Notes: generated by a model not told the origin, from the letters alone. Positions 36,446 to 45,867 are shown, counted from the first letter of the stretch. The stretch: DNA of 49,443 nucleotides from Methylobacterium sp. NEAU K (GCF_030700285.1 NZ_JAUYZJ010000017.1:61896-111338); one strand, 5' to 3'. Program-made: numbers and translations.

Positions 36446-36855
36446 AACTACCGGAAACCTATACGAGGTACTGAGGGGCCGATCGTGTTTACCTCGGCGG
36501 GACTCCCGATCCTGATCGATTTGTCCCCTTCGGTCCCATGCGGCAGGTCAAGACAGAGGCAAGCTGAATCGTCAGGGGCGGGTTTGACCCTGACCTTGAC
36601 CCTGCACTAATTTCGAACTCGGACCACCGCATAGGGGCAGGTCAGCTTGCGCCTACCGATTTCGATATATTCAAAATGATTGCGATATATCTAAATATTT
36701 AAATAAAACTTGACAGTAAAATACAGTAAAAAGCCGCTTAACCTGAGAAAATTTCAACAAATGACCACCGATTCCGTCGCGACAGATAAGTCCAAAGGTC
36801 GCGACGGAGTTTTCTGGAATGACGCATGATGTAAGAATTGGGAATCGATGTGGTT
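36446..36855. other. AT-rich stretch with one 49-bp repeat copy
   Basis: No gene. The part 36655-36770 is very AT-rich (long A/T runs around 36660-36720), in strong contrast to the element. It contains the left copy of the perfect inverted repeat, listed separately. Confidence 0.5.
36597..36645 (+). repeat. 49-bp inverted repeat, left copy
   Basis: This 49-base block is identical, base for base, to the reverse complement of 39631-39679. It starts TGACCCTGCAC and ends GGGGCAGGTCAG. A further four bases match outside after a one-base shift. The pair encloses the FtsH-like gene and its small partner. Confidence 0.92.
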
Positions 36856-37047
36856 CTACTCGCGACGAATGCGTCGATCCAGCGTTTGCCTACAATCCTC
36901 GAAACCCGCGCGTCTCCTCACGATATCCGTCAATCCTTCGATGAGAGCCTCTCGATCGGTGTCAAGAACCACACACAGCATGTCGATCGCTTCGGAAAGT
37001 GATCGCAGATCACCGACATCCATGTCGGATGGTGGCAGCGCGAACAT
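36856..37047 (-). CDS. 63-aa partner of the AAA+ protease
   Basis: Small acidic helical protein (MFALPPSDMDVGDLRSLSEAIDMLCVVLDTDREALIEGLTD...). It starts two bases after the protease stop codon on the same strand, so the two genes form an operon and are likely coupled. No family recognised; an adaptor or inhibitor of the protease is one possibility, based only on position. Confidence 0.6.
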   Translation of the reverse strand: MFALPPSDMDVGDLRSLSEAIDMLCVVLDTDREALIEGLTDIVRRRAGFEDCRQTLDRRIRRE

Positions 37048-37049
37048 TA

Positions 37050-39221
37050 CTATATCTCCTCGTCATCCAGGTGGAATTCGGCAATTCCCGGCACTGCGTC
37101 CAGTCCATTGGCGGACAAGGTGACCTCGATTTCGCCGCGCGAAAGGTAGCTGTTTTCGTCGAGTTGATGGGCGATCGCCTGCAGGGCAGCCCTGTGTGCG
37201 ACCAGGACGGCGTGTGCCCGTTCGCCTGCACGACGCAGGCGCTCCATCACGGCCGGAAGAAGTCCTGCGATCATGACCATTTCGCCGGGGACGGTCTCAA
37301 GATGGATGTTGCCGAGGCGGCCGAGGCCGTATCGCAACTCAATGTCGCGAGCGAGCCTGGTCGCCACGGCGAGATCCGAAGCGGCACCGTTTCCCGAACC
37401 GATGGATCCGGCGCCGAGTTCGATCTCCTCGGCGACTCTGCCCGCCAGAAGAAAAGACAAGGCAGCTTCCAGACGCTCCAGTGTCGCCGCACCGTCGTCG
37501 ACGGACTCGAGGCACACCTCCCCGCCGTCGTCGTAGAGCGAGAGGTCCGTCACTTCGCCGTGGCCGAAAGCGCGAGCCACGACCGCATGGCCGGCTTCGT
37601 GGACGGCCACGCGATGCCTCACCGCTTCCATCGGCGGACGACGCCCCTGTCGGATCTCGACGAGCAGATCATCGATCGTCACAGCCCGGTCCCTGCGACG
37701 GGCCGTTCCCTTGGCCCGTCGGACGAAGGCCTCGACGTCCGCCCCCGTCATGCCGCGCGCGGCCAGCGCCAACGGAAGCGTCGACGCATCGGACAGGATT
37801 TCGCTGCCCAGATGATGGCGAAAGATACGGGCCAGCGCGGTCGTATCAGGCTTCTCGATCTCGATCTCACGGTCCAGACGTCCGGCGCGCTTGACCGCAG
37901 GATCGATCTTCCCTGGATGGTTGGTCGCGGCGACGACCACGACGCCCGGGCGCTCGTCCACGCCTGAAAGCAACTCGAGGAACAGGTTCACGATCTGCGT
38001 CCAGTACTGGACGTGGTCGCCCCGGATCTGAGCACGATCGGATATGCCGTCCAGTTCGTCGATGAACAGGATGCAGGGGGCCTGCGACTTGGCCTGGGCG
38101 AACACCTTGCGGATGGCCTGCAACGTCCCGGACAGGTAGTCCGAGGCGTTCCACTCGGCGACGGACGTCGCCACCAGCGGGACGCGCGCGCTCTTCGCCA
38201 AGGCTCTGGCGAAGCTCGTCTTCCCGACACCGGGCGGACCCGATAGGAGCAGCCCGCGATGATCGATCTCCGCCCATTCCAGGCGTCCGGCGCGGTAGGC
38301 TTGCAGATCGGCTGCGGCAGCCAACCCCCATGTCTTGGCCTCGCCATAGCCGTCGAGCACCTCCAGCGCCGGACCGTCGCCGAGAAAGTTGGCTTTGGCG
38401 GCAAGGATCCGCTCGAGCGCCTCGAGGCAGGCGTCCGGCGTGTCGGTTCTGCGGAACGCGACGGGCAGGTCGGAGATGTCGATCATGCGCAGAAGATCCG
38501 GATCGAACATCCTTGAGGGAAGGCCGCCGACGACGGCTTCGACGACGAGCGCGAGGCCGGCCTGATCCAACCCGGGTAGCGCAATCCGGTGTTCGGCGGA
38601 GCGCATCAGGTCTCGCGGAAGCTGCCGTTTCGGGTCGGGCGCGATGCCGACGATCGGAATCCGGACGTGCAAGGCGGTGCCGATCACCTCGTTGCCTTTT
38701 TCCGGCCGAGCGTCGCGACCGATCCCGTCGCACACGAAAAGAGCGGCATGGCGTCGGGTCAGTTCGCGCCATGTTCTCCCGACGGCGAGGTCCACGACCT
38801 TGGTCTGCGAGCGGAACAGGCACTTCTCGGCGACGATCCGGACCGGCTCGACGAGGTCCGAGACGTTCGTCGCGAGCGTGACCACGGGCGCCTCGCGGCG
38901 CAGCCGGCGGACGAGGCCTGTCTCGGCCGCGACTGCGCGTGCGAGCATCACGGCGACCGCGGCGAGGTCGGCCGGGACGGGCACATGTGCCGTCTCGGTC
39001 CGGTTCGCCTCGTCCCGCGCGACGATCCTCTCTACGGCATCGCCGTCATCCAGCGGAGCGTCATCCTCGAGTGCATACGAATTGGAGCGATGATTCGCCT
39101 TCAGACGCCGCCGCTCATCCTGCGCAAGTTGCTGCAGGAAGGCGCGAGCGAGTTGGTCGGAGGCTTCGTCGGTCGGCGGACTTGAGATCGATGGTGCAAT
39201 GGCATGCGATGGCACGAACAT
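37050..39221 (-). CDS. Soluble FtsH-like AAA+ zinc protease (723 aa)
   Basis: ATP-dependent protease with an FtsH-type layout but no membrane helix. Residues about 1-300 are a variable N-terminal region. The AAA+ domain follows: Walker A GPPGVGKTS (Lys334), Walker B ILFIDELD, second-region ATNHPGKIDPAVKRAGRLDR with the arginine finger. The M41-type protease domain has HEAGH (residues 541-545) and then LAGRVAEEIELG and GAASDLAVATRLARDIELRYGLG, which carries the third zinc ligand (Asp). The ATG at 39221 follows GGGAGAAG; the frame is open to 39446. Both activities look intact. FtsH itself is an essential membrane protein; this cytoplasmic form inside a mobile element must do something else. Confidence 0.85.
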   Translation of the reverse strand: MFVPSHAIAPSISSPPTDEASDQLARAFLQQLAQDERRRLKANHRSNSYALEDDAPLDDGDAVERIVARDEANRTETAHVPVPADLAAVAVMLARAVAAETGLVRRLRREAPVVTLATNVSDLVEPVRIVAEKCLFRSQTKVVDLAVGRTWRELTRRHAALFVCDGIGRDARPEKGNEVIGTALHVRIPIVGIAPDPKRQLPRDLMRSAEHRIALPGLDQAGLALVVEAVVGGLPSRMFDPDLLRMIDISDLPVAFRRTDTPDACLEALERILAAKANFLGDGPALEVLDGYGEAKTWGLAAAADLQAYRAGRLEWAEIDHRGLLLSGPPGVGKTSFARALAKSARVPLVATSVAEWNASDYLSGTLQAIRKVFAQAKSQAPCILFIDELDGISDRAQIRGDHVQYWTQIVNLFLELLSGVDERPGVVVVAATNHPGKIDPAVKRAGRLDREIEIEKPDTTALARIFRHHLGSEILSDASTLPLALAARGMTGADVEAFVRRAKGTARRRDRAVTIDDLLVEIRQGRRPPMEAVRHRVAVHEAGHAVVARAFGHGEVTDLSLYDDGGEVCLESVDDGAATLERLEAALSFLLAGRVAEEIELGAGSIGSGNGAASDLAVATRLARDIELRYGLGRLGNIHLETVPGEMVMIAGLLPAVMERLRRAGERAHAVLVAHRAALQAIAHQLDENSYLSRGEIEVTLSANGLDAVPGIAEFHLDDEEI

Positions 39222-40034
39222 GCGACTTCTCCCGCAGCCGTACGCATGAGCGTCGGCAACTGGCGTGGATATCGGGATCGAAAGGCAACGCGGCTGGCTC
39301 GAATGCTTCGAGATGCTCTGCAGGCGTCGCGGCAGGAGTTCACCCTCATCATGGGCGAAAGCCAGCACTAGAACAGAAACAGAACGATTGCCACCGTCGA
39401 TCGTGATTGTCCACATGGCACGCTTGCGCCGTGGCGGGACGCCCACCTACAGGTGGAAGCCGAGCGCGCCTGGAACGGCCCTTGAATGAAAGCCTCTGCC
39501 ATATCGACTATTCGGCGATCGAGCGAGCAGCGGATCGTATGGTGGGACAGGGTTAATCGCTTCCGACTGCAATAGATTGATCTACCCGATGTTAGTCGGA
39601 CGGAGCAGTCTTGATCTTTCTCCCGGTCAACTGACCTGCCCCTATGCGGTGGTCCGAGTTCGAAATTAGTGCAGGGTCAGGTCCGAAGCTTGATTGGAAA
39701 TCTGGTCGGAGAAAGTGAGAAAGTATGATCTGCGGTGGCCTGAATCGATCGATCAGGCGTCCGCTTGCGGGTTACGATCGACAGCGTTTGAACAGCGCGG
39801 AAGGGCGCAAAGCCGCCGACCGGGTTTGGCCGAAAGAAGCTGGTCTGCTTCGGAGCGGCGCCATCGGAAAAGCGGACAGCCCTTTACCGACCCAACCCTG
39901 ACGCACAAAGCCTTGCGAGCGCGCCCCGATAGCGAACCTTAGCTCGGGTTTTGATGCTCATTGGAAATTCACGTCAGCGAAACCGTCAAGCTGTTAGCTT
40001 GTTCCGATTCAAGCGGTCATGGGAAGCTTAAGCC
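39222..40034. other. Long stretch without a secure gene
   Basis: Contains the promoter side of the protease gene, the right copy of the 49-bp repeat, and the upstream region of the PYP operon. An inverted CAAGCT/AGCTTG pair lies at 39989-40003, shortly before the EAL gene. No gene is supported. Confidence 0.5.
39631..39679 (-). repeat. 49-bp inverted repeat, right copy
   Basis: Exact reverse complement of 36597-36645. The distance between inner edges is 2985 bases. A diverged relative of the same sequence lies at 48081-48121. Confidence 0.92.
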
Positions 40035-40844
40035 ATGAAAAGGGGATGCCAGGGTTGCCAGGCTGGTGAGCCGCTGCCCTTCGAGTTCACGATGGCGTTC
40101 CATCCCATCCTCGACCTTCAACGACATGGCGTGTGGGGCTACGAGGCTTTGGTCAGAGGCGTCTCAGGTCAGGGCGCCGCTCAGATCCTCGCGATGGTCG
40201 ATGAGGCAAACCGCTACAAGTTCGATCAGGCCTGCCGCGTGAAGGCGATCGAGCTCGCCAGCTCGCTGTTTGTCGAACCTGATACCCATCTGTCCATCAA
40301 CTTCATGCCCAACGCTGTCTACGAACCAGCCGCGTGCATCCGGGCGACGCTGGACGCTGCACGCCGCGTCGGCTTCGCACATCAGAAGATCATGTTCGAG
40401 TTCACCGAGAACGAGCGCATGGCCGATGTCGCCCACGTTCAGCGCATCGTCACCGAGTATCGCAAACAGGGCTTTGCCACCGCGCTCGACGACTTCGGTG
40501 CAGGATACGCCGGGCTCAACCTGCTCGCGAGCTTCCAGCCCGACTTCATCAAGCTCGACATGGAGCTGATCCGCGGCATCGCAGTGTCGCACTCTCGCCA
40601 GACCATCGTCGCGGGTGTAGTCGCGATTGCACGCCAGTTGGGCATCGAGGTGATCGCCGAGGGCGTGGAGACAGAAGCCGAGTTGGACACTCTACGCGCG
40701 GCCGGCATTCACCTGTTCCAAGGCTACCTGTTCGCAAAACCGGCCGTGGCCAGCTTGCCGGCAGCATGGCTCCCGGAGCGAGGCTCTGCTTGGTCAAGGA
40801 CTGAGGCTGCCCTGGATGGTGAGGTTGGTACGCGGGCAGCCTGA
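40035..40844 (+). CDS. EAL-domain cyclic-di-GMP phosphodiesterase (269 aa)
   Basis: Degrades the second messenger cyclic-di-GMP. The EAL domain fills residues about 12-250 with the key residues in place: YEALVRG (EAL motif), INFMPNA (Asn), FEFTENE (Glu), ALDDFGAGYAG (Asp-Asp), IKLDMELI (Lys), AEGVETE (Glu) and FQGYLFAKP (Gln). It should be active. The N-terminus has a short CQGC motif of unknown role and no sensory domain. First gene of a tight operon, 38 bases before the PYP gene. Confidence 0.9.
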   Translation: MKRGCQGCQAGEPLPFEFTMAFHPILDLQRHGVWGYEALVRGVSGQGAAQILAMVDEANRYKFDQACRVKAIELASSLFVEPDTHLSINFMPNAVYEPAACIRATLDAARRVGFAHQKIMFEFTENERMADVAHVQRIVTEYRKQGFATALDDFGAGYAGLNLLASFQPDFIKLDMELIRGIAVSHSRQTIVAGVVAIARQLGIEVIAEGVETEAELDTLRAAGIHLFQGYLFAKPAVASLPAAWLPERGSAWSRTEAALDGEVGTRAA

Positions 40845-40882
40845 GGCCTGAGCAACATCGGATCGATTTGAAAGGCGCTGCC

Positions 40883-41239
40883 GTGCTCTCTTTCGAAGCC
40901 ATCTCTCTCGACACGCTCCTCACCCTTGAGGCGGATCAGCTCGACACGCTGCCTTTCGGGGTCGTCGGACTGTCAGCAGAGGGCATCGTTGAGACCTACA
41001 ACGCCACGGAGGCGCAACTGGCCGGCCTTCACCGCGATGGGGTGATCGGCACGCACTACTTCTCCGTGACCGCCCAGTGCATGAACAACTTCATGGTGGC
41101 GCAGCGCTTCGAGGACGAGGCGGAGATCGACGCGATCATCGACTACGTGCTCACCCTGCGCATGCGTCCGACACCCGTGCGGCTGCGGCTGATGAAGGCG
41201 CCGCGGGCCGATCGCCGCTTCATCCTGATCCAGCGCTGA
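40883..41239 (+). CDS. pyp: Photoactive yellow protein (PYP, 118 aa)
   Basis: Blue-light photoreceptor with a PAS fold that binds p-coumaric acid through a cysteine thioester. Compared with the Halorhodospira halophila protein (numbers from established knowledge), a constant offset of 3 aligns Tyr39 with Tyr42, Glu43 with Glu46 (both in TYNATE) and Cys66 with Cys69 (in VTAQCMNN). The first part (QLDTLPFGVVGLSAEG) and the end (MRPTPVRLRLMKAP, then FILIQR) also match the family. Thr50 and Arg52 of the halophila protein are Ala and Leu here, so colour and photocycle speed may differ. The GTG at 40883 has AAAGG 7 bases upstream; a TTG at 40868 is an alternative. Confidence 0.88.
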   Translation: MLSFEAISLDTLLTLEADQLDTLPFGVVGLSAEGIVETYNATEAQLAGLHRDGVIGTHYFSVTAQCMNNFMVAQRFEDEAEIDAIIDYVLTLRMRPTPVRLRLMKAPRADRRFILIQR

Positions 41240-41250
41240 GCGAGGCCGCG

Positions 41251-42537
41251 GTGACGACAGATCTCGAAGCCGAGAATGCGGCCCTGCTGCAGTTCCTCTA
41301 TGCCTGCCCGGCCGGGCTCGTCGAGTTCTCGGCCGCCGGCGCCATCAGCATGGTCAACCCGGCCGCGATGGGCCTTCTGATGCCGATCGCAGGCAAGCCC
41401 TTCGTTATCAACCTATTTGACGTCATGGACAGCTGCGCGCCGGAACTGCGCAACTTGGTTCAGCACTTCTCCCCGCCGCAGGGTACGGTCTGTGATGGCC
41501 ACCGCATCGTGACCGGACGCGGGGAGCGCTCGACCGTCCTGGCCTGCAGCATCGTGAAGCTGACCCAGGACCGGTATGTCGCTACGCTCTCGGATGTGAC
41601 CGAGCAGGTCGCCCGTGAGCGACGATTGAAGCAAGCTGAGACCTGGTTCGCCTCCCTACTCGACGGCGTCGATGATGTCGCGGTGCTCTCACTCGACGCG
41701 AACGGGTGCATTGACGCGGTCACATCCTCAGCGGCACGGCAGACCGGCTTTACGGACGCCGAGCTCATCGGCAAACCATTCGAGTGGTTCGACCGTCCGG
41801 ACCGCGCGTCGGCGATGCCGCTGCCCGGTGAGGCAATTGCCGTGGCGCAACGGGATGGCTGGTACCTGCATGAGGGCTGGCACGCCCTTGCCGATGGCGG
41901 TCGCTACTGGTGCCAGCGCTTGGTTGCCGTGCGCGACGAGGCAGCGGGGGCTGCCGCGGGATATACCCTCGTCATCCGAGCAGTGACCCGCCAAGGGCGT
42001 GACGCGGCCGACTTGCGCAGGATGCTGACGCTCGACCATCTCACGGGCGCGAGCAACCGCGCCCACTTCTTCGAGACAGCGGAACGCCAACTCCTACGAG
42101 CACTCCGTGATGGCGGGTCGTTGGCTCTCGTCGTCCTCGATGTCGATCACTTCAAGCGCGTGAACGACGAGCACGGGCACGCTGCCGGTGACGTGGTGCT
42201 GCGCGAAGTCGCGCGCCGCTGCGAAGCGGAACTGCGTCCAGAGGATATCTTCGCCCGCATGGGCGGCGAGGAGTTCGTGGTGCTTCTGCCAGGCACCTCG
42301 CTGATGGCGGCCTCTGCTGTGGCCGAACGCTTGCGCGCCTCGCTCGCACGCGAGCCGATCGATGTGGGCGAGATCCAGCTGTGCATCACCGCAAGCTTTG
42401 GCTGCTCTGCGCTCGATACCGATCCCGCCGCATCCTTGGCTGGCCTGCTCGCGGCCGCGGACAGTGCGCTGTACAGTGCCAAGCGCGCGGGCCGCGACCG
42501 GGTCGCTCTGTCAAACTCAGATCAGGCAGCGGCCTGA
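41251..42537 (+). CDS. PAS-PAS-GGDEF diguanylate cyclase (428 aa)
   Basis: Makes cyclic-di-GMP. Two PAS-like domains (about residues 10-120 and 130-250; the second holds FASLLDGVDDVAVLSLDANG and GFTDAELIGKPFEWF) precede a GGDEF domain (about 265-420): LDHLTGASNRAHF, LDVDHFKRVNDEHGH and the active site RMGGEEF. The product-feedback site RxxD (RPED) lies exactly five residues before GGEEF. There is no membrane segment. The GTG start is 11 bases after the PYP stop. It could be the direct signalling partner of PYP and the counter-enzyme of the EAL protein. Confidence 0.9.
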   Translation: MTTDLEAENAALLQFLYACPAGLVEFSAAGAISMVNPAAMGLLMPIAGKPFVINLFDVMDSCAPELRNLVQHFSPPQGTVCDGHRIVTGRGERSTVLACSIVKLTQDRYVATLSDVTEQVARERRLKQAETWFASLLDGVDDVAVLSLDANGCIDAVTSSAARQTGFTDAELIGKPFEWFDRPDRASAMPLPGEAIAVAQRDGWYLHEGWHALADGGRYWCQRLVAVRDEAAGAAAGYTLVIRAVTRQGRDAADLRRMLTLDHLTGASNRAHFFETAERQLLRALRDGGSLALVVLDVDHFKRVNDEHGHAAGDVVLREVARRCEAELRPEDIFARMGGEEFVVLLPGTSLMAASAVAERLRASLAREPIDVGEIQLCITASFGCSALDTDPAASLAGLLAAADSALYSAKRAGRDRVALSNSDQAAA

Positions 42538-42554
42538 ACGCTGGTAATCCCGTG

Positions 42555-43763
42555 ATGCTATCGCGAAGCGCCCTGGCTAGGGTCCTGCAAAGCCTGCTCA
42601 TCACTGAACTTCTCAGAGCACGCGGCCGCGGTAATCCTGACGCGCGTCTTCCGGCGCAGCTGCCACTCGCATGGCCCGAAACCATGCAGATAAGCTCTGG
42701 AGCGGGAGAGGGGTTAGGGTGCGACTCGTTGGAGCGTTTATGGCTGGCCTCCGCGGTCAATGAGATGTTCCACCTCTACGAGGCGGGCGGTGAGGACGGG
42801 CTGCTCGCGGACGCCACGTTCGGGGCTTGGATTGAGCATGTAGAGGCAGCCCGGAGCTCCGGTGTCGCTTCGATCACCTTCTCGAGCTCTGGGACGAGCG
42901 GGCGACCGAAGCGCTGCTCGCACACGGCCGATGCTCTACGCACCGAGACCGCGTTCCTGGGGGAGCTGTTCCGGGACAGGCGGCGCGTCGTCTCCCTCGT
43001 GCCGGCTCACCACGCCTATGGCTTTTTGTTCGCCGCGCTCCTGCCCGATGCGCTGGGGGTCGACCATGTCGACGCGACGAAGCTCAGCCCTGCTGAGATC
43101 ACTCGCTACCTTGCGCCGGGGGATCTCGTCGTCACGTTTCCCGACCGCTGGCGCTGGCTGGAGCGCTCGCTGCCCGGCTGGCCGGAGGACGTCGCTGGCG
43201 TGGTCTCCACCGCCCCGTGTCCGCCGGACTTGATCGCGGCGCTCTGCGAGCGCGGCCTGTCGGCGATGACGGAGGTGTATGGTTCGTCTGAGACGGCCGG
43301 CGTGGCCGTGCGCCGCTGGCCCGAGGTTTCGTACGTTCTCATGCCGCACTGGCATTTCGTCGAGCCGATCAGCGAGGATGCTCCGGAGGTCGTCCATCGA
43401 TCTGGACGGCGTCTCACATTACCCGATCGCATCCGGCTGCGAGATGGGAACCGGTTTGAGCTGGCAGGCCGACAGGATGGTGCCGTACAGGTGGGCGGCA
43501 TCAACGTGTACCCGGACCGAGTGGCGGCGCGCCTGCGTGAGCGGCTGGGGGTTCGCGACGCGGCGGTGCGTCAGATGCGCCCGGATGAGGGTTCCCGTCT
43601 GAAAGCCTTCATCGTACCTGATGTGGGGGCTGATCCGACCGCGTTGCGGACCGATCTCTACGCATGGATCGACGGCGCACTGGCGGTGGCTGAGCGACCG
43701 ATGGCACTCACCTTCGGGCCTCGGCTGCCGACAGGCATGATGGGCAAATGCGCCGACTGGTAA
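42555..43763 (+). CDS. Short AMP-forming CoA ligase, probable p-coumaroyl ligase for PYP (402 aa)
   Basis: ANL-superfamily acyl-CoA ligase. Motifs: ITFSSSGTSGRPKRCSHT (ATP loop, about residue 110), VYGSSETAG, GRQDGAVQVGGINVYP (hinge and CoA part) and the C-terminal catalytic lysine region PTGMMGK. It is shorter than normal CoA ligases, as are ligases found in PYP gene clusters, which activate p-coumaric acid for attachment. The N-terminus has GLGCDSLERLWLASAVNEMFHL, which resembles the serine site of a carrier protein. It ends the operon, 17 bases after the cyclase gene. The substrate is inferred from the neighbourhood; tyrosine ammonia lyase, which makes p-coumarate, is not in this window. 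Confidence 0.8.
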   Translation: MLSRSALARVLQSLLITELLRARGRGNPDARLPAQLPLAWPETMQISSGAGEGLGCDSLERLWLASAVNEMFHLYEAGGEDGLLADATFGAWIEHVEAARSSGVASITFSSSGTSGRPKRCSHTADALRTETAFLGELFRDRRRVVSLVPAHHAYGFLFAALLPDALGVDHVDATKLSPAEITRYLAPGDLVVTFPDRWRWLERSLPGWPEDVAGVVSTAPCPPDLIAALCERGLSAMTEVYGSSETAGVAVRRWPEVSYVLMPHWHFVEPISEDAPEVVHRSGRRLTLPDRIRLRDGNRFELAGRQDGAVQVGGINVYPDRVAARLRERLGVRDAAVRQMRPDEGSRLKAFIVPDVGADPTALRTDLYAWIDGALAVAERPMALTFGPRLPTGMMGKCADW

Positions 43764-44125
43764 GGAGCGCAGACCAGTCCTGACGGTTGGTTGGCGTGAA
43801 ATCCCGACACCGGCCGACAGCAAGAATACGCTCGAAAGCTCTGACGTCTAAACGGTGCAGCCTTGTCCCCTTACAGCAATCTGCACAGCTCGTTCTCAAG
43901 ACCGCAACGGGCGCAGACCGGCCGGCTGGGTATGGCCGAAAGCCGTCTGGCCGGTTTCGGGCGCGTGATGCGCTAAACCAGATATCGCAGCATTCTTGCT
44001 GCCGCCGTAAAGGGATGAACGTTATGCCGACCCTTGAACAGCCGACACGGTTTTCCGACACGATTGCGGCCGTTTTGGCCGGCCCGACACGCGTCTCCGG
44101 GGATCGTCGGGAAAACGGTCGGACA
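43764..44125. other. Gap before the IS1182-type element
   Basis: No gene. An imperfect inverted repeat (44042-44059 with 44106-44122, GTTTTCC/GGAAAAC core) lies just before the IS end and could be a terminator-like or relic-IS structure. Confidence 0.4.
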
Positions 44126-45867
44126 CTGTTGGCGAAGTCGGCGGCTATGCGGCGAGAGCGCTGAAGCGTGAGGTATGCGCCGAAGCCAGCGGTCTGTGCC
44201 CGAACCACGCGGCGAGACGATCCAGGTTGAGGGCAGCGGCCGTGGCCACACCCTGGAAGGTCGTCTTGGCCAGTCCGCGGTAGCGGGCTCGGCGCAGGCC
44301 GAAGCTGCGCACGCCCTGCGAGATCGTGCCCTCGATGCCCTGCCGTTGCTCGTACAGGCGTCGGCCCTGCTCGCTATGTTGCTGCTGGCGCGCCGCCGCC
44401 AACGCCTCGTGCTCGGCACGCGGGTGCAGGGTCAGCCGGCGGCTCGTCGCCCGCGTACAGCGTGGCTTGGCCGGACAGGGACGGCAGTCGCCAGGGCTGA
44501 AGCCGGCTCGGATGAACGGGCGAGCGCTCGCCGTGTCTCGGTACACGCCCCAGCTCGTGCTCTCACGACCCTCCGGACAGCACACGCGGCGGCGTTCCCA
44601 GTCGACGGCGAAGTCCGCCACCTGGATCGCCTCGGCATTGCGCCGCTGCCAACTGTGATTGGACCGCGCCGGGCCGATCAGGGCGATCCCGTGCCGTGCG
44701 TTGGCCACCACCAGCTGCTCGGCGCTCACGTACGCGGCATCGACCAGATGCTCGGACGGGGCTAGGCCTGCCTCGGACAGCGCTTCGTGGATCGCGCCGG
44801 TGCGAACGGCTTCGTGCACGTTGGCCGGCGTGGTGTCGGTGTGGACGACCAGCCGCGGCAGGCCGGGGTCGCAGGTTTCCGTCAGATGGACCATGTACCC
44901 GGTCCAGTCGGTTCCGGACTTGGCCCGGAACCGGGCGTCGATGTCGTAGGGTGACTCGACACGGTCGCCGGGACCACGACCCCGCACGTCGCGCAACCGC
45001 ACCAGGCCGGCCTCGCCGTCCGTGCCGCTCCCCCGCTCGAAGTGGCGCGCCCACACCCGCCGGAGGACGGCGAGGGCGGGGAAAGCCGTGGACAACGGCG
45101 GCGCATCTGCGTCGTCCACGGCGTCGAGCAGGCGATAGCCATCCGCCCCGACGCGGAGGACGTAAGCCTCGCGCTTCGCGCCGGTCTCCGGCAGGCGCGT
45201 TTCCTCGACCCGATGATCGTAGCGTGTGTGCCACTCAGGCAGGGCGAGAGCACGCAGCCAAGCGGGGGCGACTGTCGCGACGGCATTGAGGGCTGCGCGC
45301 AGCGTCTCGGCCAGAAGCTCGACCCGGTTGAGATCCCGCACTGCCGCGAGCACGTGCGTGCTGTCGGTGCGCTGACGGCCCCGCGCCTTGAGCAGGCCTT
45401 GATCGCGCGCGGTATCGAGGATGCGGGCCAGCAAGCGTTCGCCGGCCGCGTGCTGCAGGAGCCGGCCTCGGAACTCGCACAGAAGGCTGTGGTCGAAGCC
45501 GGGATCGATGAGGTCGAGTGCCAGCAGGTACTTCCAGTCGATCCGAGCCCGGACTGCCTCGGCCGCCTGGCGATCGCTCAGGCCTTCGCGGAACTGCATC
45601 AGCGTGACGAGGGCCAGACGCCAGGGCGCGTAGGCGGGTTGGCCGCGCGCCGGATAGAGGTCGGCAAAGGCCGTGTCGGCGAAGATGGGACCGAGGTGGT
45701 CCCGCAGCACCAGTAGGGATTGCCGCGGTGGAACGCGGTTTGGGCGATCCGAGAGGTGTCCTCAGGCACCGGCGCGAGCACGGATTGCGGGCGGAGCGAC
45801 ATGAGCGGTCTCCGGGCGGGACAGCCACCCTACACCCAGCTCACCACTGCTCGGAATTCGCCAACAG
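44126..45867 (-). mobile_element. IS1182-type insertion sequence
   Basis: Bounded by inverted CTGTTGGCGAA (44126-44136) and TTCGCCAACAG (45857-45867). It contains a single transposase gene with a one-base deletion. No clear target duplication was seen at the tips. Confidence 0.75.
44145..45802 (-). pseudogene. IS1182-family transposase, frameshifted
   Basis: DDE-type transposase. The expected ATG is at 45802 (MSLRPQSVLAPVPEDTSRIAQ). At about 45712/45713 one base (the A of an ATG, judging by the copy at 30-492) is missing, which shifts the frame; the main part (521 aa) is open from a GTG at 45710 to the stop at 44145. The body contains GRQRTDSTHVLAAV, the cysteine cluster CRPCPAKPRCTRA and the late EGTISQGVRSFGLRRARYRG block of the family. 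It may still be made from the internal GTG, but would lack about 30 residues. Confidence 0.8.

Larger units (their letters stand above)
23166..39700. mobile_element. Tn7-like transposon (far end not found; end coordinate nominal)
   Basis: The TGT-tipped end with repeated sites, the tnsA-tnsB-tnsC-tniQ run, the second tniQ and several accessory genes together define a Tn7-like element. Its start is precise; the distal end is not visible, so the end given is only where element-like genes stop. The PYP operon and IS elements further right may be cargo or host DNA. No CRISPR array or cas gene is present, so targeting would rest on the two TniQ proteins. Confidence 0.6.

Noticed and set aside
37050..39221. 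Reading the AAA+ protein as the essential FtsH of the host.
   Set aside because: It lacks the two N-terminal membrane helices and has an unrelated long N-terminal region.
23166..39700. CRISPR array or cas genes that would make this a CRISPR-associated transposon.
   Set aside because: No spaced direct repeats and no Cas-like protein were seen; the only regular repeats are the three end sites.
1..45867. The two IS1182-type copies as ends of one composite transposon.
   Set aside because: They are clearly diverged from each other and the left one is a fragment without ends.
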